A stretch of DNA of 64,000 bases from Pseudoduganella albidiflava. Its GTDB lineage: Bacteria > Pseudomonadota > Gammaproteobacteria > Burkholderiales > Burkholderiaceae_D. Location: positions 2,666,001 through 2,730,000 of the forward strand of contig NZ_CP036401.1 of NCBI RefSeq assembly GCF_004322755.1. The letters run 5' to 3'. Below are positions 9,501 through 22,800 of the stretch, one piece after another. The stretch's first letter is position 1, and every line of letters starts with the position of its first letter. The notes under the pieces were generated by a model. The model was not told the DNA's origin. It did not search any database and was given only the letters and a program-made list of their open reading frames with translations. The translations under genes and the position numbers were made by a program.

Positions 9501-9708
9501 GGCTGGCGGTGCGGTAGAGCACGGACTTGCTGGTTTCGGCACGCTTGATCGATGCGATCGAGACGCACAGGCGCTGTTCGAAGCACAGTCTTGCCAGGGC
9601 TTCCTGGCTCAGCCCGCGCTGCTGGCGCAGCGCCTTGAGGCGGCGCGCGTCGAGGGTCACGCGGCCGTCCTGCACCGCGCGAAAGTCGTGCTGTTGTGCG
9701 GTGTCCAT
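6478..9708 (-). CDS. Large HTH-cyclase-like-ATPase-TPR transcriptional regulator
   Basis: The 1076-residue protein starts with an unusual helix-turn-helix (about residues 22-85, LKALRQQRGLSQEALARLCF). A nucleotide-cyclase-like segment that looks degenerate follows (105-225). A STAND/AAA ATPase has Walker A GVAGIGKS (279-286) and Walker B VLLAVEDIHW (403-412). The long C-terminal half is TPR-like helices (for example LYYLKGNIYFPQGRFARSRG). The layout resembles guanylate cyclase/AAA/TPR signal ATPases such as MalT- or AfsR-type regulators, but with the HTH at the N-terminus. Ligand and target are unknown. The divergent unknown gene at 10063 is a candidate target. The 3' end overlaps the convergent flavoprotein by 50 bp. 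Confidence 0.75.
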   Translation of the reverse strand: MDTAQQHDFRAVQDGRVTLDARRLKALRQQRGLSQEALARLCFEQRLCVSIASIKRAETSKSVLYRTASHLARVFGSDIEALVAGPQEQQQASAPDAGADQEVRSVVILELPSAPLPEETLAAIRQLVLQFGGSLAAHGLAVFGLPKAYRSDALRCVQCAVELAQLLRGRHATLLIGSGDWPPPERRPTAALPDTPGDGALFGPGTVLVERSLSLQLRERFVFAPSLAMPGHVRLLHSCHSERVAQYPLIGRYVEIGQFKAALDSTQTYQTGHICYLRGVAGIGKSRLMSEFIEIAEQGQFDCHVASVLDFGQEGDAAPLRMLARNLFALPRSTANAGFQLGEQMRRLQLDEALTVHYHALLGLAPPPDLATVYAAMTHATRRQFQVAALRQLIMRRAIERPVLLAVEDIHWGNAELLETLGELLQDVQEAPVIWLLSSRFEQDPLESTLRPYLNGSPLTVCDLPALRNTEAQTLAMQFGSQDADFHAQCIASAQGNPLFLTQLLQAGRSGGVPSSLKNLVQTKLDQLPAPCRTALRAASALGQRFSLDLLRQLTGDPACDMDLPLRHHLVRRLARDEYLFVHDLVMQRIYESLPERQRTGLHAAIGALYAGRDAVLSAQHYHRARHPAAPAAFLAAIREQMAAYQYFRALELIRQCQEVDYAGRDDFELCLLSGRCHAKMGETQRAKACFADARMLAPDDRRRIAAVIGLAQTLNVLEDMTAEEALLDETIPLAVACGDDAGLAELYYLKGNIYFPQGRFARSRGLHEQAQYHARRGNAVSVEARALSGIGDSYYGEGRMRTAYDVFDRCLGLCEQHALTEIEASNRFMRGTARIYLNQSRDALEDALQSAELGARVGNRRAEIVSRLTAGWVLLADGQVPAARVQVETGLELARKIGAARFEPFLNESLARVLLLEGQPAAAHEAILSAWRQVEQLRLERFIGPWVVSTLATLEPDRTLRDEALQRGATLIEQGCVAHNVYRYYVNAIEARLLHDELDAARALASAFADFVSAEPCPWAAYHLELARHWAACRLRPDPSAMAALEATLAAGRAAGLGWVMPRLNLYPRQAPLLR

Positions 9709-10062
9709 GCTGCTCCTTTGGCAAGCAAGTTTCCGCCCGCCGGGTCACCGGTCTTCCGGGCGGTGGAAGCGCGGTCAGTAGCGCAGTCACTAGCGCAAAG
9801 CAAGCCAGGCGCCGCCCGCTGGGGAAGTGGCCGGCGCCGGCGAAACAGACCGATTGTCGCTCACCATTTGCGAAGGCTCAAGCGCCGTGTGGCGGCGTTG
9901 CGGCGAATATGGCGAATCGTTGACGCACGTGCTTGCGCGGTTGACACCGAAGTGATGCCGGACTGATCCCGGTTCGACGCTGGCGCACGCCTATTCTGGA
10001 CCTGTCGACGCGGCACGCCGCCACGAAGACTTCCCCAAAACCCCGGAACCAGGAGAATCACC
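9709..10062. promoter_or_regulatory. 354-bp intergenic region between divergent regulator and unknown gene
   Basis: No gene is seen here. A TTGACA hexamer lies at 9941-9946 and TATTCT at 9992-9997, but their spacing is not that of a normal sigma-70 promoter. A strong AGGAGAAT ribosome site precedes the gene at 10063. Near 9775-9800 the motif GTCAGTAGCGCAGTCACTAGCGC is a short imperfect duplication. Confidence 0.3.
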
Positions 10063-10989
10063 ATGGATGTCCTAGAACGCGCAGTAGTCACGCATGTATA
10101 CGACTTCGTCAGCAGCAAGATCACCGAAGGCCAGGTCCAGCAGATCATCGCCGAGGCCGGTTTCGATCCGCTCGCCTACCGGTACGAGCCGCGCGTCGAC
10201 GACGGTTTTGTCGCACGCGGTGCCGTGCCGATGAACGTGAACCGGCTGGAGAACGCCGCGAAAAAGCTGTCGATCAAGGTCGAGATCACTTCGCCAGCTG
10301 CGGCGGCGCGTATCGGCAACTGGTATGGTGTTTCCATCACGATGAGCATCGATACCGTACAGGCACTGTCAGACAACAATTACCAGCTGTACGGTTTCAA
10401 GGCGGTAAAATCGTCGATGGGCAGCGGCGTACCGGTCGTCTGGTTCTCCACCAGTACCTTCTCGACGCAGACGGAGGTGGAGTGGACCGAGTCGTACAGC
10501 GCTTACACGAGCGGCTCCGACCAGATCAGCAGCGGCTCGATCACGGCCACCTTCACCTCGCCCATCAGTCTCGACCAGACACTCGTCGTGACCGACAAGA
10601 CCGGTATCGGCAACGTGCAGGCCGGCGGCACGGCCGGTGCGATCTCGATCAGCAATACCGTCAACACGCCGTTCACGACCGGGATTTCCCAGCTGGTGGA
10701 AGGGGAAAACAATCCACTGTGCGCCTTCCCGCTGTTCGGCAACGGGCTCGACGTGATCGTGCCGATCCAGAAGGTGCTGTTGATGTTCAGCACCCAGCCG
10801 CTGAACAACGGCGCTGTTGTCGAGCAGGCATACTCGGCAAGCATGCTGGTCGACCTGACAGGAGCGCCCGGCAATTCCCGTGCGGTGTCCTTCGACATCA
10901 ACAATGGCTGGTCGTATGACGGCGTCGACTGGGGTACGCAGTTCGCTGCGGACGCGAACCTGGTGCCGATCCTGATCGTGAAGCCGTAA
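10063..10989 (+). CDS. Unrecognised 308-residue protein, probably beta-rich
   Basis: I do not recognise a family. The first 40 residues (MDVLERAVVTHVYDFVSSKI) look helical and contain no signal peptide or membrane segment. From residue 80 the sequence alternates in a pattern typical of beta-sandwich folds (YQLYGFKAVKSSMG, PVVWFSTSTFSTQTEVEWTE, SISNTVNTPFTTGISQLV). Ser and Thr are abundant and there is one cysteine (CAFPLFG). The C-terminus SFDINNGWSYDGV...PILIVKP looks like a finished domain. A lectin-like or surface-binding role is possible but not shown. It has a strong ribosome site and stands alone, divergent from the HTH-ATPase regulator. Confidence 0.7.
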   Translation: MDVLERAVVTHVYDFVSSKITEGQVQQIIAEAGFDPLAYRYEPRVDDGFVARGAVPMNVNRLENAAKKLSIKVEITSPAAAARIGNWYGVSITMSIDTVQALSDNNYQLYGFKAVKSSMGSGVPVVWFSTSTFSTQTEVEWTESYSAYTSGSDQISSGSITATFTSPISLDQTLVVTDKTGIGNVQAGGTAGAISISNTVNTPFTTGISQLVEGENNPLCAFPLFGNGLDVIVPIQKVLLMFSTQPLNNGAVVEQAYSASMLVDLTGAPGNSRAVSFDINNGWSYDGVDWGTQFAADANLVPILIVKP

Positions 10990-11053
10990 GCAGCACGGCG
11001 CTGCCGCGCTCCGATGCGCCCCCCGGCGCGCCGGAGCGCATGTCCGCGCGCGG

Positions 11054-11977
11054 TCAGCTCCCCCGCGCCTTTTCCCAATACCCCGGCGCGTTGTACACCA
11101 GCTTCAGGTGATCGATGAAATGCCGGATCTTCGCCGGCAGGTAGCGCTGCTGGGGATACACTGCCTGGATCGGATAGCTCGGCACCGCGTATTCGTCCAG
11201 CACCGTCACCAGTTCCCCCCGTTTCAGCTCGGCCTGGATTTCCCACGTCGAGCGCCAGCCGATCCCCAAGCCCTGCTTGACCCAGTCGAACAGCAGTTCG
11301 CCATCGTTGCATGACAGGTCGCCATCCACGCGCACGGCGAACGGCTTGCCGCCGTCCTGGAAGATCCAGCCGCGCTGCTGGCCGCCCTGCAGGTTGAACG
11401 CCAGGCAGTTGTGCCGCACCAGGTCGTCCGGCGTGCGGGGAATGCCGTGCCGCTCGAAGTAGGCGGTGGTGCCGCACACCACGCGGCGGTTCGGGAACAG
11501 CGGCACGGCCACGTAGTTCGGATCGGTGACTTCACCGATGCGGATACCCATGTCGTAGCCTTCGCGTACCAGGTCCACCACGCTGTCGGTCAGGTTGAAC
11601 GACATCTTCAGTTCCGGGTGGTGCGAGCGGAAGGCCGGCGCATGGGGCGCCACGTGCGAGCGGCCGAACGCCGCCGGCGCCGAGACGACAAGGTGGCCAC
11701 GCACGGTGGCGCGGCCGGCGCTGATGCTGTTTTCGGCGATGTCGAAATCGCGCAACAGCTGGCGGCAGGGTTCGATGAACTGCTCGCCCAGCGCGGTGAG
11801 GGTAAGGCCCCGCGTGGAGCGGTGCATCAGGCGCACGCCCAGGCGGCGTTCCAGGGCGTCCAGGCGGCGCCCCATCACCACGGGGGTGACGCCCTCGGCG
11901 ACAGCGGCAGCGGCGAAGCTGCCTTTCTCGGTAACGAGCAAAAAACTGCGGATTTCTGTGTAACGGTCCAATTCCAT
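11054..11977 (-). CDS. LysR family regulator, likely controlling the glyoxylate operon
   Basis: The 307-residue protein has the LysR winged HTH at the N-terminus (FLLVTEKGSFAAAAVAEGVT, ALERRLGVRLMHRSTRGLTL). A type 2 periplasmic-binding-like effector domain follows (RGHLVVSAPAAFGRSHV, GYDMGIRIGEV). It is encoded divergently from gcl with about 95 bp between the two starts, the classic LysR arrangement. Control of gcl by glyoxylate or a related intermediate is therefore likely. The HTH lacks the most common A-S-x-A-L serine pattern (FAAAAVAEGVTPVVMGRRL), as in the CrgA/YafC-like LysR branch. Confidence 0.85.
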   Translation of the reverse strand: MELDRYTEIRSFLLVTEKGSFAAAAVAEGVTPVVMGRRLDALERRLGVRLMHRSTRGLTLTALGEQFIEPCRQLLRDFDIAENSISAGRATVRGHLVVSAPAAFGRSHVAPHAPAFRSHHPELKMSFNLTDSVVDLVREGYDMGIRIGEVTDPNYVAVPLFPNRRVVCGTTAYFERHGIPRTPDDLVRHNCLAFNLQGGQQRGWIFQDGGKPFAVRVDGDLSCNDGELLFDWVKQGLGIGWRSTWEIQAELKRGELVTVLDEYAVPSYPIQAVYPQQRYLPAKIRHFIDHLKLVYNAPGYWEKARGS

Positions 11978-11988
11978 ACTCCAAGTAT
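11976..11988. promoter_or_regulatory. Candidate LysR operator ATACT-N3-AGTAT
   Basis: A perfect inverted repeat overlaps the first bases of the LysR gene and faces the gcl promoter. A further AATACT follows at about 11999-12004. Position and symmetry fit an autoregulatory LysR site; the central spacer is shorter than the usual ATAC-N7-GTAT form. Confidence 0.35.
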
Positions 11989-12072
11989 CGACTGATCGAA
12001 TACTAGCAGCAATTCAACTGTTTCCGCCATCTCCGTATGCTGGGGTCATTGTTTGGAAACCAGGAGACGAGC

Positions 12073-13854
<1,782 letters not shown>

Positions 13855-16800
13855 GAGGAGATTGAGATGCCACGATTCGCAGCCAACCTGACCATGCTCT
13901 TCAACGAGCTGCCGTTCCTGGAACGCTTCAAGGCCGCGGCCGACGCCGGCTTCAAGGGTGTCGAGTACCTGTTCCCGTACCCGTTCGCCAAGGAAGAACT
14001 GGCGGCGCAGCTGGAACAGCACGGCCTGACCCAGGTGTTGCACAACCTGCCGGCCGGGAACTGGGAGCAGGGCGAGCGTGGCATCGCCTGCCACCCGGAC
14101 CGCGTGGAGGAGTTCCGCCAGGGCGTGGACCGGGCCATCGAATACGCCACCGCGCTGCGCTGCCGTACGGTGAACTGCCTGGTCGGCATCGCGCCGGCCG
14201 GCGTGACCGAGGAAGTGCTGCGCCAGACGGTGGTCGACAACCTGGCCTACGCCGCCGCGAAGCTGAAGGAAGCGGGTATCCGCCTGTTGATCGAACCGAT
14301 CAACACCTACGACATCCCGGGCTTCTACCTGAGCCGCACGGAACAGGCGCTGCGCATCCTCGACGAGGTGGGCTCCGACAACCTGTTCGTGCAATACGAC
14401 GTGTACCACGCGCAGCGCACCGAAGGGGAGCTGGGCGCCACGCTGACGCGCCACCTGGGCCGCATCGGCCATATCCAGGTGGCCGACAACCCGGGCCGCA
14501 ACGAACCGGGCACCGGCGAAATCAACTACGGCTGGCTGTTCCGCCACATCGACAAGCTTGGCTACGACGGCTGGATCGGCTGCGAATACAAGCCGGCCGG
14601 CGACACCCGCGAAGGCCTGCGCTGGCTGCAGGAAGTGAAGTAAGCCGTCAAACCACGGCAGTACCCCGGACAACTGAAGAGAACACAGAGGAGAACATCA
14701 TGGCAAATATCGGATTCATCGGCCTGGGCATCATGGGCGCCCCGATGGCGAAACACCTGGCGGACGCCGGACACAAACTGTTCACGTACTCGCAGACGCC
14801 GACCCCGTCGAACCTGATCGAAGCCGGCGCCAGCGTGTGCGCCTGCGGCACCGACGTGGCCAAGGCCGCGGACATCATCATCGTGATGGTGCCGGACACC
14901 CCGCACGTGGAAGACGTGCTGTTCGGCGAGCACGGCCTGTCGAAGGGCCTGACGGCCGGCAAGATCGTCGTCGACATGAGCTCAATCTCGCCGGTGGCCA
15001 CCAAGGAATTCGCCAAGCGCATCAACGCGCTGGGCTGCGAATACCTGGATGCGCCGGTGTCGGGCGGCGAAGTGGGCGCCAAGGCCGCGTCGCTGACCAT
15101 CATGGTCGGCGGCAGCGACAAGGCGTTCGAGACCGTCAAGCCGCTGTTCCAGCTGATGGGCAAGAACATCACGCTGGTGGGCGGCAACGGCGACGGCCAG
15201 ATCACCAAGGTGGCCAACCAGATCATCGTGGCGCTGACCATCGAAGCCGTGGGCGAGGCGCTGCTGCTGGCCGCCAAGGCCGGCGCCGATCCGGCCCGCG
15301 TGCGCGAAGCCCTGATGGGCGGCTTTGCTTCCTCGCGCATCCTGGAAGTGCACGGCGAGCGCATGATCAAGCGCACCTTCGATCCGGGCTTCCGCATCGA
15401 CCTGCACCGCAAGGACCTGAACCTGGCCCTGACCACCGCGCGCCAGCTGAACATGTCGCTGCCGAACACGGCGACCGCGCAGGAACTGTTCAACGCCTGC
15501 GCCGCGCGCGACGGCGGCGGCTGGGACCACTCGGCCATGGTGCGGGCGCTGGAAGTGATGGCCAACTTCGAGATCGGCCAGCAGGCAGGGAACACGAAAT
15601 GAGTGCCGCGCCGCGTGAACTGCTTGGGGCAATGTTCAGCGCCGCCGTGAACGCGGCGCAGCCTTCGCTGACCATCGGCCGCTACCTGCCACCGGCGCCG
15701 AAGGGCCGCACGATCGTCATCGGTGCCGGCAAGGCATCGGCGGCGATGGCCCAGGCGTTCGAGAAGCACTGGGCGGGGCCGCTGGAAGGCATCGTGGTCA
15801 CCCGCTACGGCTATGCCGTGCCGTGCGAACGCATCGAAATCATCGAGGCGGCGCACCCGGTGCCGGACGCGGCCGGCCGTGCCGCGGCCGAGCGCATCCT
15901 CGGCGCCGTGCATGGGCTCACCAGCGACGACCTGGTGATCTGCCTGATCTCCGGCGGCGGCTCCTCGCTGCTGCCGCTGCCCGGTGCCGGCGTGACGCTG
16001 GAAGACAAGCAGGCGATCAACCGCGCGCTGCTCGCCTCCGGTGCCACCATCACTGAAATGAACTGCGTGCGCCGGCACCTGTCCGCCATCAAGGGCGGCA
16101 GGCTGGCCGCGGCCTGCTACCCGGCGCGCGTGGTGAACCTGCTGATTTCCGACGTGCCGGGCGACCACCCGGCCGACATCGCCTCCGGCCCGACCGTGGG
16201 CGATGCCACCACCTGCGCCGACGCGCTGGCGATCGTCAAGCGCTACGGCATCGACCTGCCGGCCGGCGCGCGCCGCCTGCTCGAGAGCGGCGACGGCGAA
16301 ACCGTCAAACCGGGCGACCGGCGGCTGGAAAACGTCACGACCCATATCATCGCTTCGCCGCAGATGGCACTGGAAGCGGCTGCCGCGGTGGCACTGGATG
16401 CCGGCGTGACGCCGGTGATCCTGGGCGACAGTATCGAAGGCGAAGCGCGCGAAGTGGCGCGCGTGATGGGCGGCATCGCGCTGCAGGTGCACCGCCACGG
16501 CCAGCCGGTGAAGCCACCGTGCGTGCTGCTGTCCGGTGGCGAGACCACGGTGACCCTGCGCGGCAACGGCCGCGGCGGGCGCAACGTGGAATTCCTGCTG
16601 GCGCTGGCGATCGCGCTCGATGGCGCGGCCGACGTGCATGGCGTGGCCGCCGATACCGATGGCGTCGATGGCGCCGAGGAAGTGGCGGGCGCCTTCATCG
16701 GCCCGGACACGCTGGCGCGCGCCTGGGCACATGGCATCCGGCCCCGCGACAGCCTGGACAACAACGACGGACACGGCTTCTTCGGCGCGCTGGGCGACGC

Positions 16801-19800
16801 GCTGATCACCGGTCCGACACTTACCAACGTCAACGACTTCCGGGCGATTCTGCTGCTGTGATACTGATGCTGTGATACTGATGCTGTGATTCCGCTGCGG
16901 TGATTCTGCCGCTTTGAATCCGCTGCCTTGATCCCCGTTGCCTTGACTATTTAACACCCTGGAGAATGCATGCTGCGCAAGCGCCGCTCACGGATACTGG
17001 CCACCCTCGGGCCGGCCAGTTCCACGTACCAATCGATTTATGCGCTGGCCAAGGCCGGCGCCGATGTCTTCCGGCTCAATTTCAGCCACGGCAGCCATGC
17101 CGACCATGCCGAGCGTTATCGCACCATCCGCGAGGTGGAGAAGGAAATCCGCCGGCCGATCGGCATCCTGATGGACTTGCAGGGTCCCAAGCTGCGCATC
17201 GGCCGCCTGGCCGGCGGCAAGGTGCAGCTGCGCGATGGCGCGCCGTTCCGCCTGGATCTCGATCCGGCCGAAGGCGATGGCTCGCGCGCCTGCCTGCCGC
17301 ACCCGGAAATCTTCGCCGCGCTGCACCCGGGCACCGACCTGCTGCTCGACGACGGCAAGCTGCGCCTGCGCGTCGATGCCTGCAGCGCCGATTATGCCGA
17401 AACCACGGTGCTGACCGGTGGCGTGCTGTCCGACCGCAAGGGCGTCAACGTGCCGGGCGTGGTGCTGCCGATCTCTCCGCTGACGGAAAAGGACCGTGCC
17501 GACCTGGCCTTCGGGCTGGAACTGGGCGTGGACTGGGTGGCGCTGTCGTTCGTGCAGCGCCCGGAAGACATCACCGAGGCGCGCGCACTGGTCGGCGACA
17601 AGGCGTGGATCATGGCCAAGCTGGAAAAGCCCGCCGCGATCGATGCACTGGATGGCATCGTCGCGCTGGCCGACGGCATCATGGTGGCGCGTGGCGACCT
17701 GGGCGTGGAATTGCCGGCGCACCAGGTGCCGGTGCTGCAGCGGCGCATCGTGCATGCGGCCCGTGCGGCCGGCAAGCCGGTCGTCGTCGCCACGCAGATG
17801 CTGGAGTCGATGATCGCCGCGCCGGTACCGACGCGCGCCGAAGTCTCCGACGTGGCGACCGCGATCTACCAGGGCGCCGACGCGGTGATGCTGTCCGCCG
17901 AATCGGCTTCCGGCCAGTTCCCGGTCGAATCCGTGACGGTGATGGACAATGTGATCACCGAAGTGGAACAGGACCCGCTGTGGCGCGAGGGACTCGATGC
18001 CAGCCATTCGCCGGCGACGGCGACGACGGCGGACGCGATCTGCTGCGCGCTGCGCCGCGTCGACCGGCTGCTGAAGCCCGCCGCCACGGTGACCTACACG
18101 CTTTCTGGCGCCAGCTGCCTGCGCGCCAGCCGTGAGCGGCCGAACACTCCGATCCTGGCGCTGACGCCGCAACCTGCGATCGCCCGCCGGCTGGCGATCG
18201 CGTGGGGCGTGCACCCGATGCCGTTCGACGAGGCGACGACGCTGGGCGGCATGATCGCCGACGCGCCGGCCGCCGCCGTGCAATGCGGCCTTGCCACGCT
18301 CGGCGACGACGTAGTGGTGATCGCCGGCTATCCTTCCGGCTCAGCCGGGAAGACCAACCTGCTGCACGTGGTGCGCGTGGAGTAATCTGTTTTTGCTGTG
18401 GAATGGGGGAGGGGACAGGCGTGGGGCCTGTCCCTTTTTCTTTGGTGGGCTCGCCGGCGCGGGATGCGGTAACATCCCGCCTCCATTGCCGTCGACCATG
18501 CCGAACCTGATCCCCGCTCCATCCGCGCCCATCCTGCGCGCACTCCATCCTGACGACCTGCCAACCCTGCTGGATATCCAGCGGGCCTGCTACGGCGACG
18601 CATTCATCGAAAGCGGCGACGTGTACCTGCGGCGCCTGGCCAGTCCAGCGAATTGCTCACTGGTGTACGAGCGTGATGGGAAGGTGTGCGCGTATCTGGC
18701 CGCATATCGCTCGTCGTACGGGAAAATCACGCCGCTGCACGGCGATTTCCAGGTGCCGGACGGCGTGGCGGACACGCTGTACCTGCACGACATGGCGGTC
18801 CACCCGGCCTGCGCGGGGCAGGGCCTGGCGCAGGCGCTGCTCGACCGGCTGTGGGAACAGGGCCGCGCTGCCGGCCTTCGCTCTACCGCGCTGGTGTCGG
18901 TGCAGGACTCGCGGGACTTCTGGGCACGGCGTGGCTATGTCGTTCAGCCGTTGCGGGATGCCGGGCAACGTGCCCGGCTGGCCACCTATGGCGAAGGCGC
19001 GGTGTACATGGCGCGGCCGCTGGACACGGCAACGCTTACTTGATGTTCTGCGCCAGCTTTTCCCACACGGCCGCGCCGATATCCGGGCGGCCGTCCGGCG
19101 CACGCAGGACCAGGAAGAACACGTCCTTGTTCACGCCGGTGGACATGTACATGAAGTAGGCCGGCTGCCCGGTGCTCCGGCTGATCATCGAGATCATCAC
19201 GGCCGGATGCTTGCCATCCTTGAATTGCCGGACCTGCACATTGGTGGCCGACTCCTTCAGCTTGTTCAGCGACCCGGGATCGTCGATGCCGTAGAACACC
19301 TTGTAGCGCGCATCGTAGGTGACGCTGGTGGCCATCGAGCCGTACATGTACCCGTGGGCGGCGGGCAGCTTGTCGGCGGTGGCGGTGGCCGCGTCTTCCG
19401 GGCGCATCCAGTAGGAATAGCCGATCCGCTTGACCTTCGACTGCGCGTACTGGACGGGTACCGGCACGTTCAGCGCGATCGGCTGCGGCAGGCGGCCCTG
19501 CATGAAGACGTTGACGGGCACGTCGCGCGTCTGCACAGGTGCTGCCGGCGCTGCCGGCGCGGCCCAGGTCACCGTCGCGAAGACCATGGTGGCCGCAAAG
19601 CAGATTGTTTTCATAGGCATTCTGTAATGGTCTGGAGGATGGCCGCCGCGGGGCGCGCGCCGGTGAAAAGATGCGGGGTTCAAGCGATCAGCCGCCGGCA
19701 CGTTTCGGATCGTGGCCATGCTTGCGCAGCGCCTCCATGACGAGATCGCAGTGATCGCCCTGTATCTCGATCACGCCATCCTTCACCGTGCCGCCGGAGC

Positions 19801-22800
19801 CGCATGCGGTGCGCAACTGCTTGCCCAGGGCGGCCAGCGCCACCGCGTCGAGCGCCACGCCCTTGACGACCGTGACGGTCTTGCCGCCCCGGCCCTTGCT
19901 CACGTGCGATACGCGCACCACGCCATCGCCTTTCGGCGCGGCCGCGGCCTTGCACTGGCATGCCGCCACCGGCTGGCGGCAGCCGGGACACATGCGCCCC
20001 GTCTCGGTGGAATACACCAGGCCACCTGTTGAATTGTTCTTCATGGATTGCCCGTCGATCCGGCGGACCGACGCCTGTCTCTGGTCGTGGAAATCTGCTG
20101 CTGGTTGCAAAGTTCCTGAATGATACACGGGCTTGAAAGAGGGGATCGAAAGAGGAGATTGGCGCAGCGGTTCGAAACAGGGAAGTGAAAGCATGGCTTC
20201 GGCTGGCGCACGCGAACGGTGCGCCGGGAAGCGCCATGGCTGGTGCTATGCTTGCGAATCACCCATCCGTTTCCACATCACGTACATGGCGTTCCTGTCG
20301 CTGCTTTGTTCCCTGCTGCTGTTCGTGACCGGCTGGGCCGTGCTGCCGTTCTTCGTGCTCTGCCCGCTGGCCATCTATCTCGGCGTCAGGTCGTACAAGC
20401 AGTTGATGGTCCGCAATCCACGTGCCGGTCGCGGGCGCCGCCTGCTCGCGCTCATGCCGCTGTTCATCGCGATCGCGGCCATCCCGCTGACGCTGGCCTT
20501 CATCAGCGCCACGTACCGCGCCTGACGCACCGGGCGACACAGGCGCCCGGCACGTTCCTCAACTACGCTCAGTTGTGGATGTACTTCGTGAACACGTCGC
20601 TGAAATCGCGCTTGGTGTGGGTATCGAGCACGGCGGTGTTCAGCGCGTCCAGCAAGGCATTGAACTGGGTGGTCAGCGTACCGCCTTCGGGAGCAATATT
20701 GAGCTTGTGGACCGAGGTGGTGGCTTCCAGTGCCTGCAGCGCATGCTTGCGGCAGACGGCATCGCGCCGCTGCTGCTTGCCGATGGTGATCAGGGCCTTG
20801 TAGACATCCTTGAGCTGTTCGATGAAGGACTTCTTCACGTCGATCGAGAAGCGCGTCTCGTCGAGGTTGAATTTCAGCTCGATGTCCATGTCCAGCGTGC
20901 CGGCGGTCTCGATGCTGACGCCGGAAATCTGGTGCGAGGCGTACTCGAAGCGCTTGATCGTGCGCTTCGACGACACGGCCGAGTCGCCGTCCACGTGGAT
21001 CAGCGCCAGGTTGGTGAAGCAGTATTCGTCCATCTTGCTCTTGATGAGGAAGAAGATCTGTTCGCCGTCCTCGCTGAACAGGTAGTCGTCCGCGTCGACC
21101 TTGTTGTAGTCGGCCGGGCCGACGATGACGCCGACATCGCTGATGCCCAGTGCGTCCGCTGCGAATTTCTTGAACATGACATCCCTCTTGTGGTGAAAAC
21201 GGCCACATTAACATTATTTGGTGTCGAAGAATATGGGCCAGCGAGTCCCGCCGGATCCCGGCGCAGGAGATGCCTGGTCCGTTCGCGAGGCTGGGTTCAA
21301 AAGGCACTTGTCATCGGAACCGGCTTTCTCGTATGATGGCTTTCGATGCAAATAATGCATCAGCGTCGCTCGGACGGTTCCGGGCGCTTACGTGAACATC
21401 ATCCATGACTACATCCCGCACTCCGCGCAGCTTTTCGCGCATCGATCGCCTGCCTCCTTACGTCTTCAATATCACCGCCGAACTGAAAATGGCGGCGCGC
21501 CGCCGCGGCGAAGACATCATCGACATGTCGATGGGTAACCCGGACGGCGCCACGCCGGCCCATATCGTCCAGAAACTCACCGACACGGTCCAGCGGCCGG
21601 ACACGCACGGCTACTCCAGTTCGAAAGGCATCCCGCGCCTGCGCCGGGCCATCTCGCACTGGTACAAGAAGCGCTACGACGTGGACATCGATCCCGATTC
21701 CGAAGCCATCGTCACCATCGGCTCGAAGGAGGGCCTGGCCCACCTGATGCTGGCGACGCTGGACCGTGGCGATACCGTGCTGGTGCCCAATCCCAGTTAT
21801 CCCATTCATATCTGGGGCGCGGTGATTGCCGGCGCCGATATCCGCTCGGTGCGCATGACCCCCGGTGTCGATTTTTTCCTGGAACTGGAACGGGCAATCC
21901 GGGAAAGCTACCCGAAGCCGAAAATGATGGTCCTCGGGTTTCCATCGAACCCCACGGCGCAGTGCGTGGAACTCGATTTCTTCGAGCGCGTGGTGGCCCT
22001 GGCCAGGCAGCACGACATCCTCGTCGTGCACGACCTGGCCTACGCGGATATCGTCTACGATGGCTGGAAGGCGCCGTCGATCATGCAGGTGCCCGGCGCG
22101 CGCGACGTCGCCGTTGAATTCTTCACGCTCTCGAAAAGCTACAACATGGCTGGCTGGCGCATCGGTTTCATGGTCGGCAACAAGGAACTCGTGGCCGCGC
22201 TGGCCCGGATCAAGAGCTATCACGACTACGGCAGTTTCACCCCGGTCCAGGTTGCAGCCATCGCGGCGCTGGAAGGCGACCAGCAGTGCGTGAGCGACAT
22301 CTGCGCGCAATACCAGCGCCGGCGCGACGTGCTGGTGAAGGGCTTGAACGAAGCCGGCTGGCCGGTGGAAAAACCCAAGGCGTCGATGTATATCTGGGCG
22401 CGCATTCCAGAGCCGTACCGCCACCTGGGATCGCTGGAATTTTCCACGCGCCTGCTGGCGCAGGCCAAGGTCTGCGTCTCGCCGGGCATCGGTTTCGGCG
22501 AGTACGGCGATGAATATGTCCGCTTCGCCCTGATCGAGAACGAAGCCCGCATCCGGCAGGGATTGCGGGGCATACGAGCGATGCTGCGCGAGCCGGCGCC
22601 CGCTGCCGCCTAGCCGGTCACAGGGCGCCATGTTTCAAACGGCGCCCCTTCATCGTGCGGGATGGCAGCGCGTAGCCAGCCTGCGCAAGCGGCGGATCGC
22701 GGCAATGGACTTCTGGAGGATGGCATGCGATTTCACCTGATCTTCACGATCCTCTTTGCCATCCACCTTCCAGCACTCTGCGGTTCGAAATCGCTCCCGC